Source: an uncultured Roseburia sp. (GTDB lineage Bacteria; Bacillota; Clostridia; Lachnospirales; Lachnospiraceae). Taken from it: a stretch of DNA of 64,000 nt. Below are positions 8,376 through 17,038 of this stretch, piece by piece. The notes under the pieces were generated by a model. It did not search any database. It had not been told where the DNA came from and saw nothing but the letters and a program-made list of their open reading frames with translations. Location: contig CANSKO010000001.1 of assembly GCA_947647505.1 (NCBI GenBank), positions 162,086-226,085 of the forward strand, written 5' to 3'. The position numbers and the translations under genes were made by a program. Positions within the stretch are counted from its first letter, which is position 1. Every line of letters starts with the position of its first letter.

Positions 8376-8704
8376 ATTGGAATATCTTATATACGGCCGG
8401 GGCAAGGCGTGACCTGCGCAACATATACGAATATATTGCATATGATCTGCTTGTGCCGGACAAGGCGGAAGAACAGACGCGGGGGATTATGAGAGAGATC
8501 CGTGCGCTTGAAGCAATGCCGATGCGGTATTTGCTGTATGATGAAGAGCCGTGGTACAGCGCGAGGCTCCGTTTCTTTGTCGTGGATCGCTATCTTGTGT
8601 TTTATATGCCGAACGAATCGAAAAATACGGTAAACATCGTCCGCATTATGTATGGCGGAAGGGACATTCGAAGGCAGTTGAGCGAGGCGGCAGTGGAATA
8701 TTAA
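8372..8704 (+). CDS. Type II toxin, RelE/ParE family
   Basis: A 110-aa RelE/ParE-superfamily protein, probably an mRNA interferase or gyrase poison held inactive by the preceding antitoxin. The N-terminal YTAGARRDLRNIYEYIA helix pair, the central MPMRYLLYDEEPWYSARLRFFVVDRYLVFY strands and the C-terminal NIVRIMYGGRD strand follow the family pattern. The reading frame is intact, so the module may be functional. It overlaps the antitoxin by four bases and is followed by a terminator. The isolated two-gene unit is typical of mobile cassettes, but no flanking mobility genes are seen. Confidence 0.82.
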   Translation: MNWNILYTAGARRDLRNIYEYIAYDLLVPDKAEEQTRGIMREIRALEAMPMRYLLYDEEPWYSARLRFFVVDRYLVFYMPNESKNTVNIVRIMYGGRDIRRQLSEAAVEY

Positions 8705-8729
8705 ATGGTGCGGCGTAAGTCGGAACGGA

Positions 8730-8770
8730 AAAAGGCATATTGGAGGTTGTATATCCAATACGCCTTTTTT
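8730..8770 (+). terminator. Terminator after the toxin gene
   Basis: An A-rich left arm AAAAGGCATATTGGA pairs with TCCAATACGCCTTTT (one mismatch) and ends in six Ts. It closes the toxin-antitoxin operon. The remaining bases to the PTS promoter at 8890 show nothing else that I can identify. Confidence 0.82.
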
Positions 8771-8889
8771 CTGTGTGACGTCCGACCTGTTTTGCATCCT
8801 GAAAAATCTGTATAAATCCGGTTGGAAAGAAGTGATGCAAAAAGAAGGAAAAAGTGTTGCCGGGCATACGGAAAGTTTTGATAAATAAC

Positions 8890-8918
8890 TTGTAAATGGG
8901 AATGGGGTATGCTATTAT
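8890..8918 (+). promoter_or_regulatory. Promoter of the PTS operon
   Basis: TTGTAA (8890-8895), a 17-base spacer and TATTAT (8913-8918) are followed by an A+T-rich leader of about 90 bases to the IIA start. No antiterminator stem-loop or clear cre box is visible in the leader. Confidence 0.6.
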
Positions 8919-9015
8919 ATTATTCAGTTATTAAAATTTTATAAAGAATCAGTAACGCATAATAAAACGATCCGTGAAAAAAATATAAATAATAGTGGAA
9001 ACGGAGGGAAGCAGT

Positions 9016-9498
9016 ATGGGATTGTTTGATTTTATGAAGGGTAAGAAAGGAATTGTAATTGCAGCTCCGGTGAAGGGAGAATGCATTCCGATCAGCGAGG
9101 TGCCGGACCCTACTTTTGCGGAAGAAATTCTGGGAAAAGGAATGGCGATAAAACCGGCGGAGGGGAAATTTTACGCGCCGGCGGACGGCACGGTTACGAC
9201 GCTTTTTCCGACGGGCCATGCAGTGGGACTGACGACTTCGGACGGGGTGGAGCTTCTGATTCATGTGGGTCTTGATACGGTTCAGCTGAAAGGGCAGTTT
9301 TTTACGACGAAAGTGGAAGTGAACCAGACGGTGAAAAAGGGCGATCTTTTGCTGGAAGCGGATCTCGAGGGAATCAGCGGCGCAGGGTACAATACGGTGA
9401 CGCCGGTTTTAATCTGCAACAGCCCGGATTACTCCAAAATTGAATGCAGGACGGAAGGCATGGCGGAAGCCGGCGATGAAGTCATTACCTGCGCATAA
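9016..9498 (+). CDS. PTS glucose-type enzyme IIA
   Basis: Soluble 160-aa EIIA of the glucose family (Crr-like), which accepts phosphate from HPr and passes it to the IIB domain. The phosphorylated histidine is His83 in LLIHVGLDTVQL, and His68 in TGHAVG is the second active-site histidine. The C-terminal GYNTVTPVLICN strand is also conserved. ATG 9016 follows GGAGGGA at 9003-9009; a longer frame from 8995 has no good ribosome binding site. It is the first gene of an operon encoding a full phosphorelay (IIA, enzyme I, HPr, IICB). Confidence 0.92.
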   Translation: MGLFDFMKGKKGIVIAAPVKGECIPISEVPDPTFAEEILGKGMAIKPAEGKFYAPADGTVTTLFPTGHAVGLTTSDGVELLIHVGLDTVQLKGQFFTTKVEVNQTVKKGDLLLEADLEGISGAGYNTVTPVLICNSPDYSKIECRTEGMAEAGDEVITCA

Positions 9499-9509
9499 GG
9501 AGGGACGCT

Positions 9510-11123
9510 ATGGTTAAGTGTACCGGAAAAAGCGTTTTGAAGGGAATTGCCGTCGGCAGATTATACGTATATCGGAAGAAGGAATTTACCCTTGTGAAAA
9601 CGCATGTGGATGATGTGGAAGGGGAACTGAAGCGATTTGATCTGGCGGTAAACGAAGCGGAACGGCAGCTTGAGACTTTGTATCAGGAAGCGCTGGAAAG
9701 CGTCGGAGAAGCGGAAGCGAAGATTTTCGAAGTGCATGGAATGATGCTGGAAGACGAAGGATATCTGGAAGACATTAAGGATATCATAAAGAACAACTGC
9801 AACGCGGAATATGCGGTGAAGGAAGTCGGGGACAACTATTCACAGATGTTTGCCGCTATGGATAATGAGTATATGCGCGCCAGAAGCGTAGATATTCTGG
9901 ATATTTCGAATAAGGTAATCAATATTCTTGCCGGAGTGGGAGACGATTCCATTAAATCGGATGAGCCGGTCATCCTTCTGGCTGATGATCTGACGCCAAG
10001 TGAGACGATTTCCATGGATAAAGACAAGGTGCTTGCGTTTGTGACGATTCACGGTTCCGCCAATTCCCATACGGCGATTCTGGCGAGAAGCCTGAACCTT
10101 CCGTCTCTGGTGGGCACGGATGTGGCGCTTTTGGATGAATATCACGGACAGATGGCGATTGTAGACGGATTTCAGGAAGAGCTGATTATCAATCCGCTGG
10201 ACGACGTATTAAAAGAACTGACCGAAAGAAGAGAAGCGTGGATCAGCGAGACGGAGAGCTTAAGAAAGCTGATCGGCCAGGACAATGTGACGACGGACGG
10301 CAGGAAAATCAACGTTTACTGCAACATCGGCGGCGTGGAGGACGTTGGCCGCGTACTGGAATCCGACGGCGGCGGCATCGGCCTGTTCCGAAGCGAGTTT
10401 CTGTATCTCGGAAGGGACAGCGCGCCTACGGAAGAAGAGCAGTTCGAAAGCTATAAAGCCGTTCTGGAAAAGATGAACGGAAAGAAGGTCATCATCCGTA
10501 CGCTGGATATTGGCGCGGATAAGAAGGCGGATTATCTTGGACTTGATCCGGAAGAAAATCCCGCTCTGGGTTATCGGGCCATAAGGATCTGTCTGAATCA
10601 GCCTGATATTTTCCGGACGCAGCTTCGCGCGATCTACCGCGCGAGCGCATATGGGACGGCTGCCATTATGTTTCCGATGATTATTTCGGTAGAGGAAATT
10701 CGAAAAATCAAAGGAATTGTAGAAGAAGTAAAGCGCGAGCTTGCTTCTGAAGATATTCCAATGGGCGATGTGGAGCTTGGCATTATGATTGAGACGCCGG
10801 CCGCTGCGGTAATCAGTGATGAACTTGCAAAAGAAGTGGAATTTTTCAGCATTGGAACGAATGATCTGACGCAGTATACGCTGGCGATTGACAGGCAGAA
10901 TCAGAAGCTGGAATCCATCTGCGATACGCATCATCCTGCGATTTTGAAATTGATTCAGATGACAATAGAGAACGGACACAAAGAAAATGCGTGGGTAGGC
11001 ATCTGCGGAGAGCTGGCCAGCGATACCAGCCTGACAAAGACGTTTGTGGATATGGGCGTTGATGAGCTGTCGGTTTCCCCCACTTATGTGTTGGGACTTA
11101 GAAAAGCAATCAGAGAGATATAG
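9510..11123 (+). CDS. ptsI: Phosphoenolpyruvate-protein phosphotransferase (PTS enzyme I)
   Basis: General PTS enzyme I, 537 aa, transferring phosphate from PEP to HPr. The phospho-histidine is His187 in ANSHTAILAR. The C-terminal PEP-binding barrel shows GIGLFRSEFLY, the RTLDIGADK motif, PALGYRAIR and the SIGTNDLTQY motif. The Shine-Dalgarno AAGGAGG lies upstream, 11 bases after the IIA stop. Its substrate PEP could also be generated by the PPDK encoded near the other end of this window. Confidence 0.96.
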   Translation: MVKCTGKSVLKGIAVGRLYVYRKKEFTLVKTHVDDVEGELKRFDLAVNEAERQLETLYQEALESVGEAEAKIFEVHGMMLEDEGYLEDIKDIIKNNCNAEYAVKEVGDNYSQMFAAMDNEYMRARSVDILDISNKVINILAGVGDDSIKSDEPVILLADDLTPSETISMDKDKVLAFVTIHGSANSHTAILARSLNLPSLVGTDVALLDEYHGQMAIVDGFQEELIINPLDDVLKELTERREAWISETESLRKLIGQDNVTTDGRKINVYCNIGGVEDVGRVLESDGGGIGLFRSEFLYLGRDSAPTEEEQFESYKAVLEKMNGKKVIIRTLDIGADKKADYLGLDPEENPALGYRAIRICLNQPDIFRTQLRAIYRASAYGTAAIMFPMIISVEEIRKIKGIVEEVKRELASEDIPMGDVELGIMIETPAAAVISDELAKEVEFFSIGTNDLTQYTLAIDRQNQKLESICDTHHPAILKLIQMTIENGHKENAWVGICGELASDTSLTKTFVDMGVDELSVSPTYVLGLRKAIREI

Positions 11124-11135
11124 GAGGAATTTTCC

Positions 11136-11393
11136 ATGAAATCATTTCAGTATACAATAACGGATGAACTCGGCATTCATGCAAGGCCGGCCGGTCTGCT
11201 GGTAAAGCTGGCGGGAGGCTATCAGAGTGACATTGTGATCGTCAAAGACGGCAAGGAAGCAAATGCCAAACGAATTATGGCGCTGATGGGATTGAGCGCG
11301 ACGAAAGGCACAGAGATTACCATTAAGGTAGATGGTCCGGATGAAGAGGATGCTGCGAAAGCGGTGGAGGATTTTCTGAAGGCTAATCTATAG
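11136..11393 (+). CDS. ptsH: Phosphocarrier protein HPr, without the regulatory Ser46
   Basis: An 85-aa HPr that relays phosphate from enzyme I to IIA. His15 sits in the conserved GIHARPAG. At position 46, where Firmicute HPr normally has the serine phosphorylated by HPr kinase (context KSIM), this protein has Arg46 in AKRIMALMG. Catalytic phosphotransfer should be intact, but formation of P-Ser-HPr and so direct CcpA co-repression should not be possible through this copy. It is embedded in a sugar-specific operon, which suggests a dedicated HPr. Another HPr elsewhere in the genome would be expected if CcpA signalling exists. Confidence 0.93.
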   Translation: MKSFQYTITDELGIHARPAGLLVKLAGGYQSDIVIVKDGKEANAKRIMALMGLSATKGTEITIKVDGPDEEDAAKAVEDFLKANL

Positions 11394-11457
11394 ATTTTAA
11401 ATCGCTAATTGCTTCGGCGCCAGGGCGGAGCTAAAAAACAAGGGGGTAAATTTTTTT

Positions 11458-12927
11458 ATGATGAAATATTTACAGAAGTTAGGGAAGTCTCTTATGCTTC
11501 CTGTTGCAGTCCTTCCTATCTGCGGTATTTTGATGGGTATTGGATATGCATGCTGTCCGGCAACCATGCAGGGCGGCGAGATGGAAGGATTTTTGAATCT
11601 GTTTGGATTCTTTCTGGTAAAGGCCGGCGGTGCGCTGATTGACAATATTCCGATTCTGTTTGCAATTGGCGTAGGCGTAGGTATGGCGGAAGACAACGAC
11701 GGAGCTGCTGCAATTTCAGCGCTTGTATCCTGGCTGATGGTTACGACGCTCTGCTCTACAGGCGTAGTTACGACGCTTATGCCGTCTGTTGCAGATGATG
11801 TGGCAAAGACGATTGCTTTCGATAAGCTTCCGACGAATGCTTTTACAGGTATTCTTACCGGTATCATCGGCTCTCTTTGCTACAACAAGTTCAAAGGCAC
11901 GCAGCTGCCGGAGTGGCTTGCATTTTTCAGCGGCAAACGTTGTGTGGCAATTGTATCGGGCGTTGTTTCCATCATTGCTGCAGCAATCCTGTACTTTGTA
12001 TGGCCTTTGATTTTCGGCGCTCTGGTTGCGCTTGGAAACGGCATTGTAGGACTTGGCGCTGTTGGTTCCGGTCTGTATGCATTCCTGAACCGTCTGTTGA
12101 TTCCGATCGGTATGCACCATGCGTTGAACAACGTATTCTGGTTTGATACGGTTGGACTTGGCGATCTTACTTACTTCTGGGGCGGACAGACGAGCGCTGA
12201 CGTTTCCTGGAGCCTTGGTATGTATATGTCAGGATTCTTCCCTTGTATGATGTTTGGTGTTGCAGGTGCGGCGCTTGCTATGGTACATACGGCAAAGAAC
12301 AAGAGTGCAGCAATTGGTCTTGTATCCTCCGCAGCGATTTGTGCGTTTGTCTGCGGTGTTACGGAACCGTTTGAATTCGGTTTCATGTTCACGGCTCCGG
12401 TTCTGTATGTAATCTATGCAATCCTTTACGGTGTGTTTACTGTTATTACGACGCTTGTTGGATTCCGTGCAGGATTCAGCTTCTCGGCAGGCGCGACAGA
12501 CCTTGTTTTCTCAGCGTCTCTGCCGGCAGCGCAGAATACGTGGATGATCATCCCGCTTGGAATTGCAGCGGCTGTTGTATTCTACATCGTATTCCGTTTT
12601 GCGATTACGGCGTTCGACTTAAAGACGCCGGGTAGAGAAGATGAAGATCTGGAAGCAGAGAAGCGCGTTGTTCTTTCCAACAATAACTTTACAGAGGTTG
12701 CAAAAGTCGTTCTGGAAGGACTTGGCGGAAAAGAAAACGTAAAATCGCTTGATAACTGCGTTACAAGACTTCGTCTTGAGATTAACGATTATACAAAAGT
12801 GGATGAGAAAAAGATCAAATCAGCGGGCGTAGCGGGCGTTATGCGGCCAAGCAAGAATGCCGTTCAGGTAATTGTAGGCACAAAGGTTCAGTTCGTAGCT
12901 GATGAAATGAAAAAGATGTTGAAATAA
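11458..12927 (+). CDS. PTS transporter subunit IICB, glucose/N-acetylglucosamine family
   Basis: Membrane permease and phosphotransferase of 489 aa. The hydrophobic IIC domain (about residues 5-385) includes GMHHALNNVFWFD and the GVTEPFEFGFMF motif, which marks the glucose/GlcNAc family. A soluble IIB domain follows (about 405-489) with the phospho-cysteine Cys434 in DNCVTRLRL. A IIA domain is absent and is supplied by the first gene of the operon. Exact sugar (glucose, GlcNAc or maltose type) cannot be settled from sequence alone. Tandem ATGs at 11458 and 11461 follow AGGGGG. Confidence 0.92.
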   Translation: MMKYLQKLGKSLMLPVAVLPICGILMGIGYACCPATMQGGEMEGFLNLFGFFLVKAGGALIDNIPILFAIGVGVGMAEDNDGAAAISALVSWLMVTTLCSTGVVTTLMPSVADDVAKTIAFDKLPTNAFTGILTGIIGSLCYNKFKGTQLPEWLAFFSGKRCVAIVSGVVSIIAAAILYFVWPLIFGALVALGNGIVGLGAVGSGLYAFLNRLLIPIGMHHALNNVFWFDTVGLGDLTYFWGGQTSADVSWSLGMYMSGFFPCMMFGVAGAALAMVHTAKNKSAAIGLVSSAAICAFVCGVTEPFEFGFMFTAPVLYVIYAILYGVFTVITTLVGFRAGFSFSAGATDLVFSASLPAAQNTWMIIPLGIAAAVVFYIVFRFAITAFDLKTPGREDEDLEAEKRVVLSNNNFTEVAKVVLEGLGGKENVKSLDNCVTRLRLEINDYTKVDEKKIKSAGVAGVMRPSKNAVQVIVGTKVQFVADEMKKMLK

Positions 12928-12976
12928 GAAAGAAATTCGGCGCATATCGTCAGATGGCGTCAAATTCCCTGGCACG

Positions 12977-13008
12977 ACGGAGACTCCTTTTTGGGGTCTC
13001 CGTTTTTT
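12977..13008 (+). terminator. Terminator of the PTS operon
   Basis: CGGAGACTCC (12978-12987) pairs with GGGGTCTCCG (12993-13002) and is followed by a run of six Ts. Confidence 0.93.
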
Positions 13009-13046
13009 ATCGTCTGCACAGACGGCAGATGTCTGTGATATTTAAC

Positions 13047-13075
13047 TTTACAATTTTTCCCCTTTCCATTATAAT
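13047..13075 (+). promoter_or_regulatory. Promoter of glnS
   Basis: TTTACA (13047-13052), a 17-base spacer and a consensus TATAAT (13070-13075) lie 31 bases before the glnS start. The leader is too short for a T-box. Confidence 0.85.
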
Positions 13076-13105
13076 AAGAGCATCTTAAAGGGAAGGAACA
13101 AAAGA

Positions 13106-14779
13106 ATGGAACGCGAAACAGAATCCAGAAATTTTATAGAGCAGATCATTGAAAAAGATTTATCGGAAGGGACCTGTAAAACAGTCTGTACGAGATTTCC
13201 TCCGGAGCCAAACGGTTATCTGCATATCGGACATGCGAAATCCATACTGCTGAATGCGGGGCTTGCAAAGAAATATGGCGGAACCTTCAACCTGCGCTTT
13301 GATGACACGAATCCGACGAAAGAAAAGATCGAATTTGTTGATTCGATTCAGGCGGACGTAAAGTGGCTTGGCGCGGATTGGGAAGACCGCCTGTTTTTTG
13401 CGTCCGATTATTTTGGACAGATGTATGAAGCGGCCGTTACGCTGATTCGAAAGGGCAAAGCCTATGTTTCGGATCTTTCGGCCGATGAAATCCGGGCATA
13501 CAGAGGGACTTTGACGGAGCCGGGCAGGGAAGATCCATCGGCCAACAGAAGCGTGGAAGAGAATCTTGCGCTGTTTGAAGCGATGAAAGACGGCGCGTAT
13601 CAGGACGGCGAGAAGGTGCTGCGCGCCAGAATCGATATGACGTCTCCAAATATGAATATGCGTGACCCCGTCATTTATCGCGTGGCGCATATGGAGCATC
13701 ACAATACGAAGGATGCATGGTGCATTTATCCAATGTATGATTTTGCGCATCCGATTGAGGACGCGATCGAGGGCATTACGCACTCCATCTGCACGCTGGA
13801 ATTTGAAGATCACAGACCGCTGTACGATTGGGTTGTGCGCGAGCTGGAATACGAATATCCGCCAAAGCAGATCGAATTTGCAAAGCTGTATCTGACGAAT
13901 GTCGTAACCGGAAAGCGTTACATCAAAAAGCTGGTGGAAGAAAAGATCGTAGACGGGTGGGACGATCCAAGGCTGGTGTCCATTGCGGCGCTTAGAAGAA
14001 GAGGCTTTACGCCGGAATCAATTCAGAAATTTGTGGAGCTGTGCGGCGTATCAAAGGGCAACAGCTCTGTGGATTATGCGATGCTGGAATACTGTATACG
14101 GGAAGACCTGAAATTGAAAAGGGCGCGCGTTATGGCCGTTTTAGATCCGGTGAAAGTCATTATCGACAATTACCCCGAGGGGGAGACGGAAGAGCTGACT
14201 GTCGTCAATAATATGGAAAATGAAGCGCTTGGCACGCATACGGTTCCGTTTTGCCGGGAATTGTATATTGACAGGGAAGATTTCAGGGAAGAGCCGCCCA
14301 GGAAATATTTTCGTATGTATCCGGGCAATGAGGTGCGTCTGATGCAGGCGTATTTCGTCACCTGCAACAGCGTTGTCAAAGATGGAGATGGAAACATTAC
14401 GGAGATTCACTGTACGTATGATCCGGCAAGCAAAGGCGGAAACAGCCCGGATGGCAGAAAGGTAAAAGGGACGATTCACTGGGTTCCCGCGCCGTATGCC
14501 AAAGCCGTGGAAGTACGGCTGTATGAGAATATCGTGGATGAGACGCTTGGCGTGTACAATGCGGATGGCAGTCTGAATTTAAACCCCAATTCGCTTACCG
14601 TTTTGAAAAACTGTTACGTTGAGCCGTATGCGGCGGAAGTGGAAGCCTATGACAGCTTCCAGTTTGTCAGACAGGGATATTTCTGCGCGGACGCCAAAGA
14701 TTCTACAAAGGAGCGTCCGGTGTTTAACCGGATCGTATCTTTGAAGAGCTCATATCGGCTGCCGGAGCAGTCAAAGTAG
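13106..14779 (+). CDS. glnS: Glutaminyl-tRNA synthetase
   Basis: Class Ic synthetase (557 aa) that charges tRNA-Gln directly. The HIGH-type motif is [15 protein letters not shown] near residue 33. GlnRS-specific segments include [23 protein letters not shown] and [17 protein letters not shown]. The second active-site loop, VMSKR in E. coli, reads [10 protein letters not shown] here, a variant I associate with clostridial GlnRS. The C-terminal anticodon-binding barrels are present, so the protein is full length. It has its own promoter and begins a plus-strand run of unrelated housekeeping genes. Confidence 0.96.
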   Translation: MERETESRNFIEQIIEKDLSEGTCKTVCTRFPPEPNGYLHIGHAKSILLNAGLAKKYGGTFNLRFDDTNPTKEKIEFVDSIQADVKWLGADWEDRLFFASDYFGQMYEAAVTLIRKGKAYVSDLSADEIRAYRGTLTEPGREDPSANRSVEENLALFEAMKDGAYQDGEKVLRARIDMTSPNMNMRDPVIYRVAHMEHHNTKDAWCIYPMYDFAHPIEDAIEGITHSICTLEFEDHRPLYDWVVRELEYEYPPKQIEFAKLYLTNVVTGKRYIKKLVEEKIVDGWDDPRLVSIAALRRRGFTPESIQKFVELCGVSKGNSSVDYAMLEYCIREDLKLKRARVMAVLDPVKVIIDNYPEGETEELTVVNNMENEALGTHTVPFCRELYIDREDFREEPPRKYFRMYPGNEVRLMQAYFVTCNSVVKDGDGNITEIHCTYDPASKGGNSPDGRKVKGTIHWVPAPYAKAVEVRLYENIVDETLGVYNADGSLNLNPNSLTVLKNCYVEPYAAEVEAYDSFQFVRQGYFCADAKDSTKERPVFNRIVSLKSSYRLPEQSK

Positions 14780-14791
14780 ATGGGAGGATTT

Positions 14792-15535
14792 ATGGAAAAG
14801 GAAACAGATTTTATCTTTACGAAACGAATTCGCTGTACCGTTTGCGATCAGACGTTTGGAGCGAGAACGATCAAAAGCGGAAGTCTGCGGCGTCTGGGGG
14901 CGGATTTTGACCTGCGTCCGCGCTTTCGGTATGTGGATGCGCTGAAATACGAAGTATATTCCTGTCCGTTCTGCGGATATTCCGCCATGAGCCGTTATTT
15001 TGAAAACCTGACGAAGACGCAGAAAAATCTGGTGCGGGAAAATATCAGCAGCCGGTTTACGTCAACGTCGGATCAGCCGCCGGAGACGATTGATTACAAA
15101 ACAGCCATTCTGCGCTTTAAGCTGGCGCTGCACAATTCCGAAGTCAAGCGTGCGAGGCTGAGCGAGATGGCGTATACGTGTCTGAAAATTTCCTGGCTGT
15201 ATCGTTCTTATCTGGAGGAGTTACAGGAGCATCCGGATGATTCGGTGCAGAAGGAAGAGCTTGAAAAGGCGAAGGAAGCCTATTATAAAAAAGCATATGA
15301 AGCGTTTAAAGAAGTGATCGCGACAGAGGATTTTCCGATCTGCGGCATGGATACGAATACGATGGATTATCTTCTGGCGGCGCTGGCATGTCATTTCAAA
15401 GAGTTTTCCTATGCCTCGAAGGCGGTCAGCAATATTTTGTCGTCGCAGACGGCGGACCGGCGGATCAAGGACAAGGCGCTTGAGTTGAAAGAAGCAGTTG
15501 TGGAAGGACTGAAAAAAGAGGACGCGAATGCATGA
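14792..15535 (+). CDS. DUF2225 domain-containing protein
   Basis: A 247-aa protein of the DUF2225 family, function unknown. The N-terminus has a zinc-ribbon-like pair of motifs, CTVCDQTF and CPFCGYSAM, separated by the FRYVDALKYEVYSC stretch. The remainder is alpha-helical and TPR-like (segments with AYTCLKISWLYRSYL and ALACHFKEFSYASKAVSNIL). ATG 14792 is preceded by GGGAGG; the ATG at 14780 overlaps that ribosome binding site and is less likely. The end overlaps the MocR gene by eight bases. Confidence 0.85.
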   Translation: MEKETDFIFTKRIRCTVCDQTFGARTIKSGSLRRLGADFDLRPRFRYVDALKYEVYSCPFCGYSAMSRYFENLTKTQKNLVRENISSRFTSTSDQPPETIDYKTAILRFKLALHNSEVKRARLSEMAYTCLKISWLYRSYLEELQEHPDDSVQKEELEKAKEAYYKKAYEAFKEVIATEDFPICGMDTNTMDYLLAALACHFKEFSYASKAVSNILSSQTADRRIKDKALELKEAVVEGLKKEDANA

Positions 15536-16976
15536 ATTAATGATAGATCTGGATGACAGTCTGCGCAAACCGCTGTACAGACAGATTTATGATTACATAC
15601 GAAGCCATATTGCAGACGGTAAGATTTCCTGTGGGGAAAAATTACCGTCTACTCGTTTGTTGGCCGCGCATTTGCAGATTTCCAGAAGCACGGTGTCTTT
15701 GGCTTACGAACAGCTGCTTTCCGAAGGCTATCTGGAAGCGCGGCGGGGCAGCGGATATTATGCCAGCGACATATCGGAGCTGTATGTCGGCGGCCGGACG
15801 CCCAAAAAGCCGTTACGGAAAGCAAAATGGGACGGACAAAGGCTGGACAGCGCTTGCGGAGTGGAACAAAAATACCGTATTGTATTTTCTCCGGAGGAAA
15901 ATGATTTTTCACAGTTTCCATATGCTGCATGGCGAAAGCTTTCCAGAGAGCTTTTGGCCGTTGACGATCCGACGCTGTTTCAGGCAGGCGAAGCGGCGGG
16001 CGAGCTTACGCTGCGGGAAGCGATCTGTACGTATCTGTATCACGCAAGGGGCGTAAACTGCACGCCGGATCAGTTAATCATTGGCGCTGGCAATGAATAT
16101 TTGCTGATGCTTCTGATGCAGATTCTGGGAGGAAAAAGAAAAGTCGCGATGGAAAATCCGACGTATCGAAATGCGTACGGCACGCTTGCGCAGATGGGCT
16201 GCGACATGGTTTTAACGGGCATGGACGCGAATGGAATGAAAACAGAGGAAATCAAAAGGCACGATCCGGATATCGTCTATACGATGCCGTCCCATCAGTT
16301 TCCGACGGGAATCGTCATGCCCTTAAAGCGGCGCCTGGAGCTGCTGAGCTGGGCGATGGAGCGGCCCGGTCGCTATATTATAGAAGATGATTACGACAGC
16401 GAATTTCGCTATAAGGGTAAGCCGATCCCGTCCTTACAGGGAAATGACGCGCACGGAACCGTCATCTATATCGGAACGTTTTCCAAAAGCATCAGCCCGT
16501 CGATTCGCGTCAGCTATATGGCGCTGCCGGACGCGCTTTTGCGCGCGTATCATGCAAACTGCGGTTTTTATGCGTCCACCGTTCCAAAAGAACAGCAGAA
16601 CATACTGGCTGCTTTTCTGAAGCAGGGATATTTTGAGCGGCATCTCAATAAAATGCGAAGAATCTACAAAGCCAAACACGATCTTTTTCTTTCTCTGTTA
16701 AAAAAAGAAAGCTGGGTGCAGAAAATTTATGGAGACTATGCGGGCATGCATCTTCTGGTTGAAGTGAAGACGCAAAAAAGCGCTGCGCGGATCGTGGATC
16801 AGGCAAAGGCAAACGGGGTGCGCGCATATGATCTGGAGGAATACAGGATTTTCGGTACAAAGCGCAGGGAAGGGGCGCCGACGCTGCTGCTTGGATACGG
16901 CGCGCTGGAAGAGGACGCCATGCGGGAGGGAATTTCGATTTTGCGCAGGGTTGTCAGAGAGGAAAACGATAATTAA
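15528..16976 (+). CDS. MocR-type regulator: GntR DNA-binding domain fused to a PLP aminotransferase fold
   Basis: A 482-aa MocR/PdxR-family transcription factor. A winged helix (about 10-75) with LPSTRLLAAHLQISRSTVSLAYEQL is joined to a fold-type I aminotransferase domain (about 110-480). That domain contains EDDYDSEFRY and the PLP-lysine motif TFSKSISPSIR. Family members sense PLP or amino compounds and control vitamin B6, GABA or amino acid genes. No such target lies adjacent, so its regulon is unknown. It overlaps the upstream DUF2225 gene, suggesting read-through transcription. Confidence 0.9.
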   Translation: MHELMIDLDDSLRKPLYRQIYDYIRSHIADGKISCGEKLPSTRLLAAHLQISRSTVSLAYEQLLSEGYLEARRGSGYYASDISELYVGGRTPKKPLRKAKWDGQRLDSACGVEQKYRIVFSPEENDFSQFPYAAWRKLSRELLAVDDPTLFQAGEAAGELTLREAICTYLYHARGVNCTPDQLIIGAGNEYLLMLLMQILGGKRKVAMENPTYRNAYGTLAQMGCDMVLTGMDANGMKTEEIKRHDPDIVYTMPSHQFPTGIVMPLKRRLELLSWAMERPGRYIIEDDYDSEFRYKGKPIPSLQGNDAHGTVIYIGTFSKSISPSIRVSYMALPDALLRAYHANCGFYASTVPKEQQNILAAFLKQGYFERHLNKMRRIYKAKHDLFLSLLKKESWVQKIYGDYAGMHLLVEVKTQKSAARIVDQAKANGVRAYDLEEYRIFGTKRREGAPTLLLGYGALEEDAMREGISILRRVVREENDN

Positions 16977-17038
16977 GGAGTAAGAAAGCAGGAGCGGACG
17001 CATGGCGGGAAGGCGCGCGTTCGGGAAAGGGAACAGAG

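Noticed and set aside
8890..9015. Possible BglG-type antiterminator site in the PTS leader
   Set aside because: No matching RAT-like sequence or overlapping terminator hairpin could be found between the promoter and the IIA gene.
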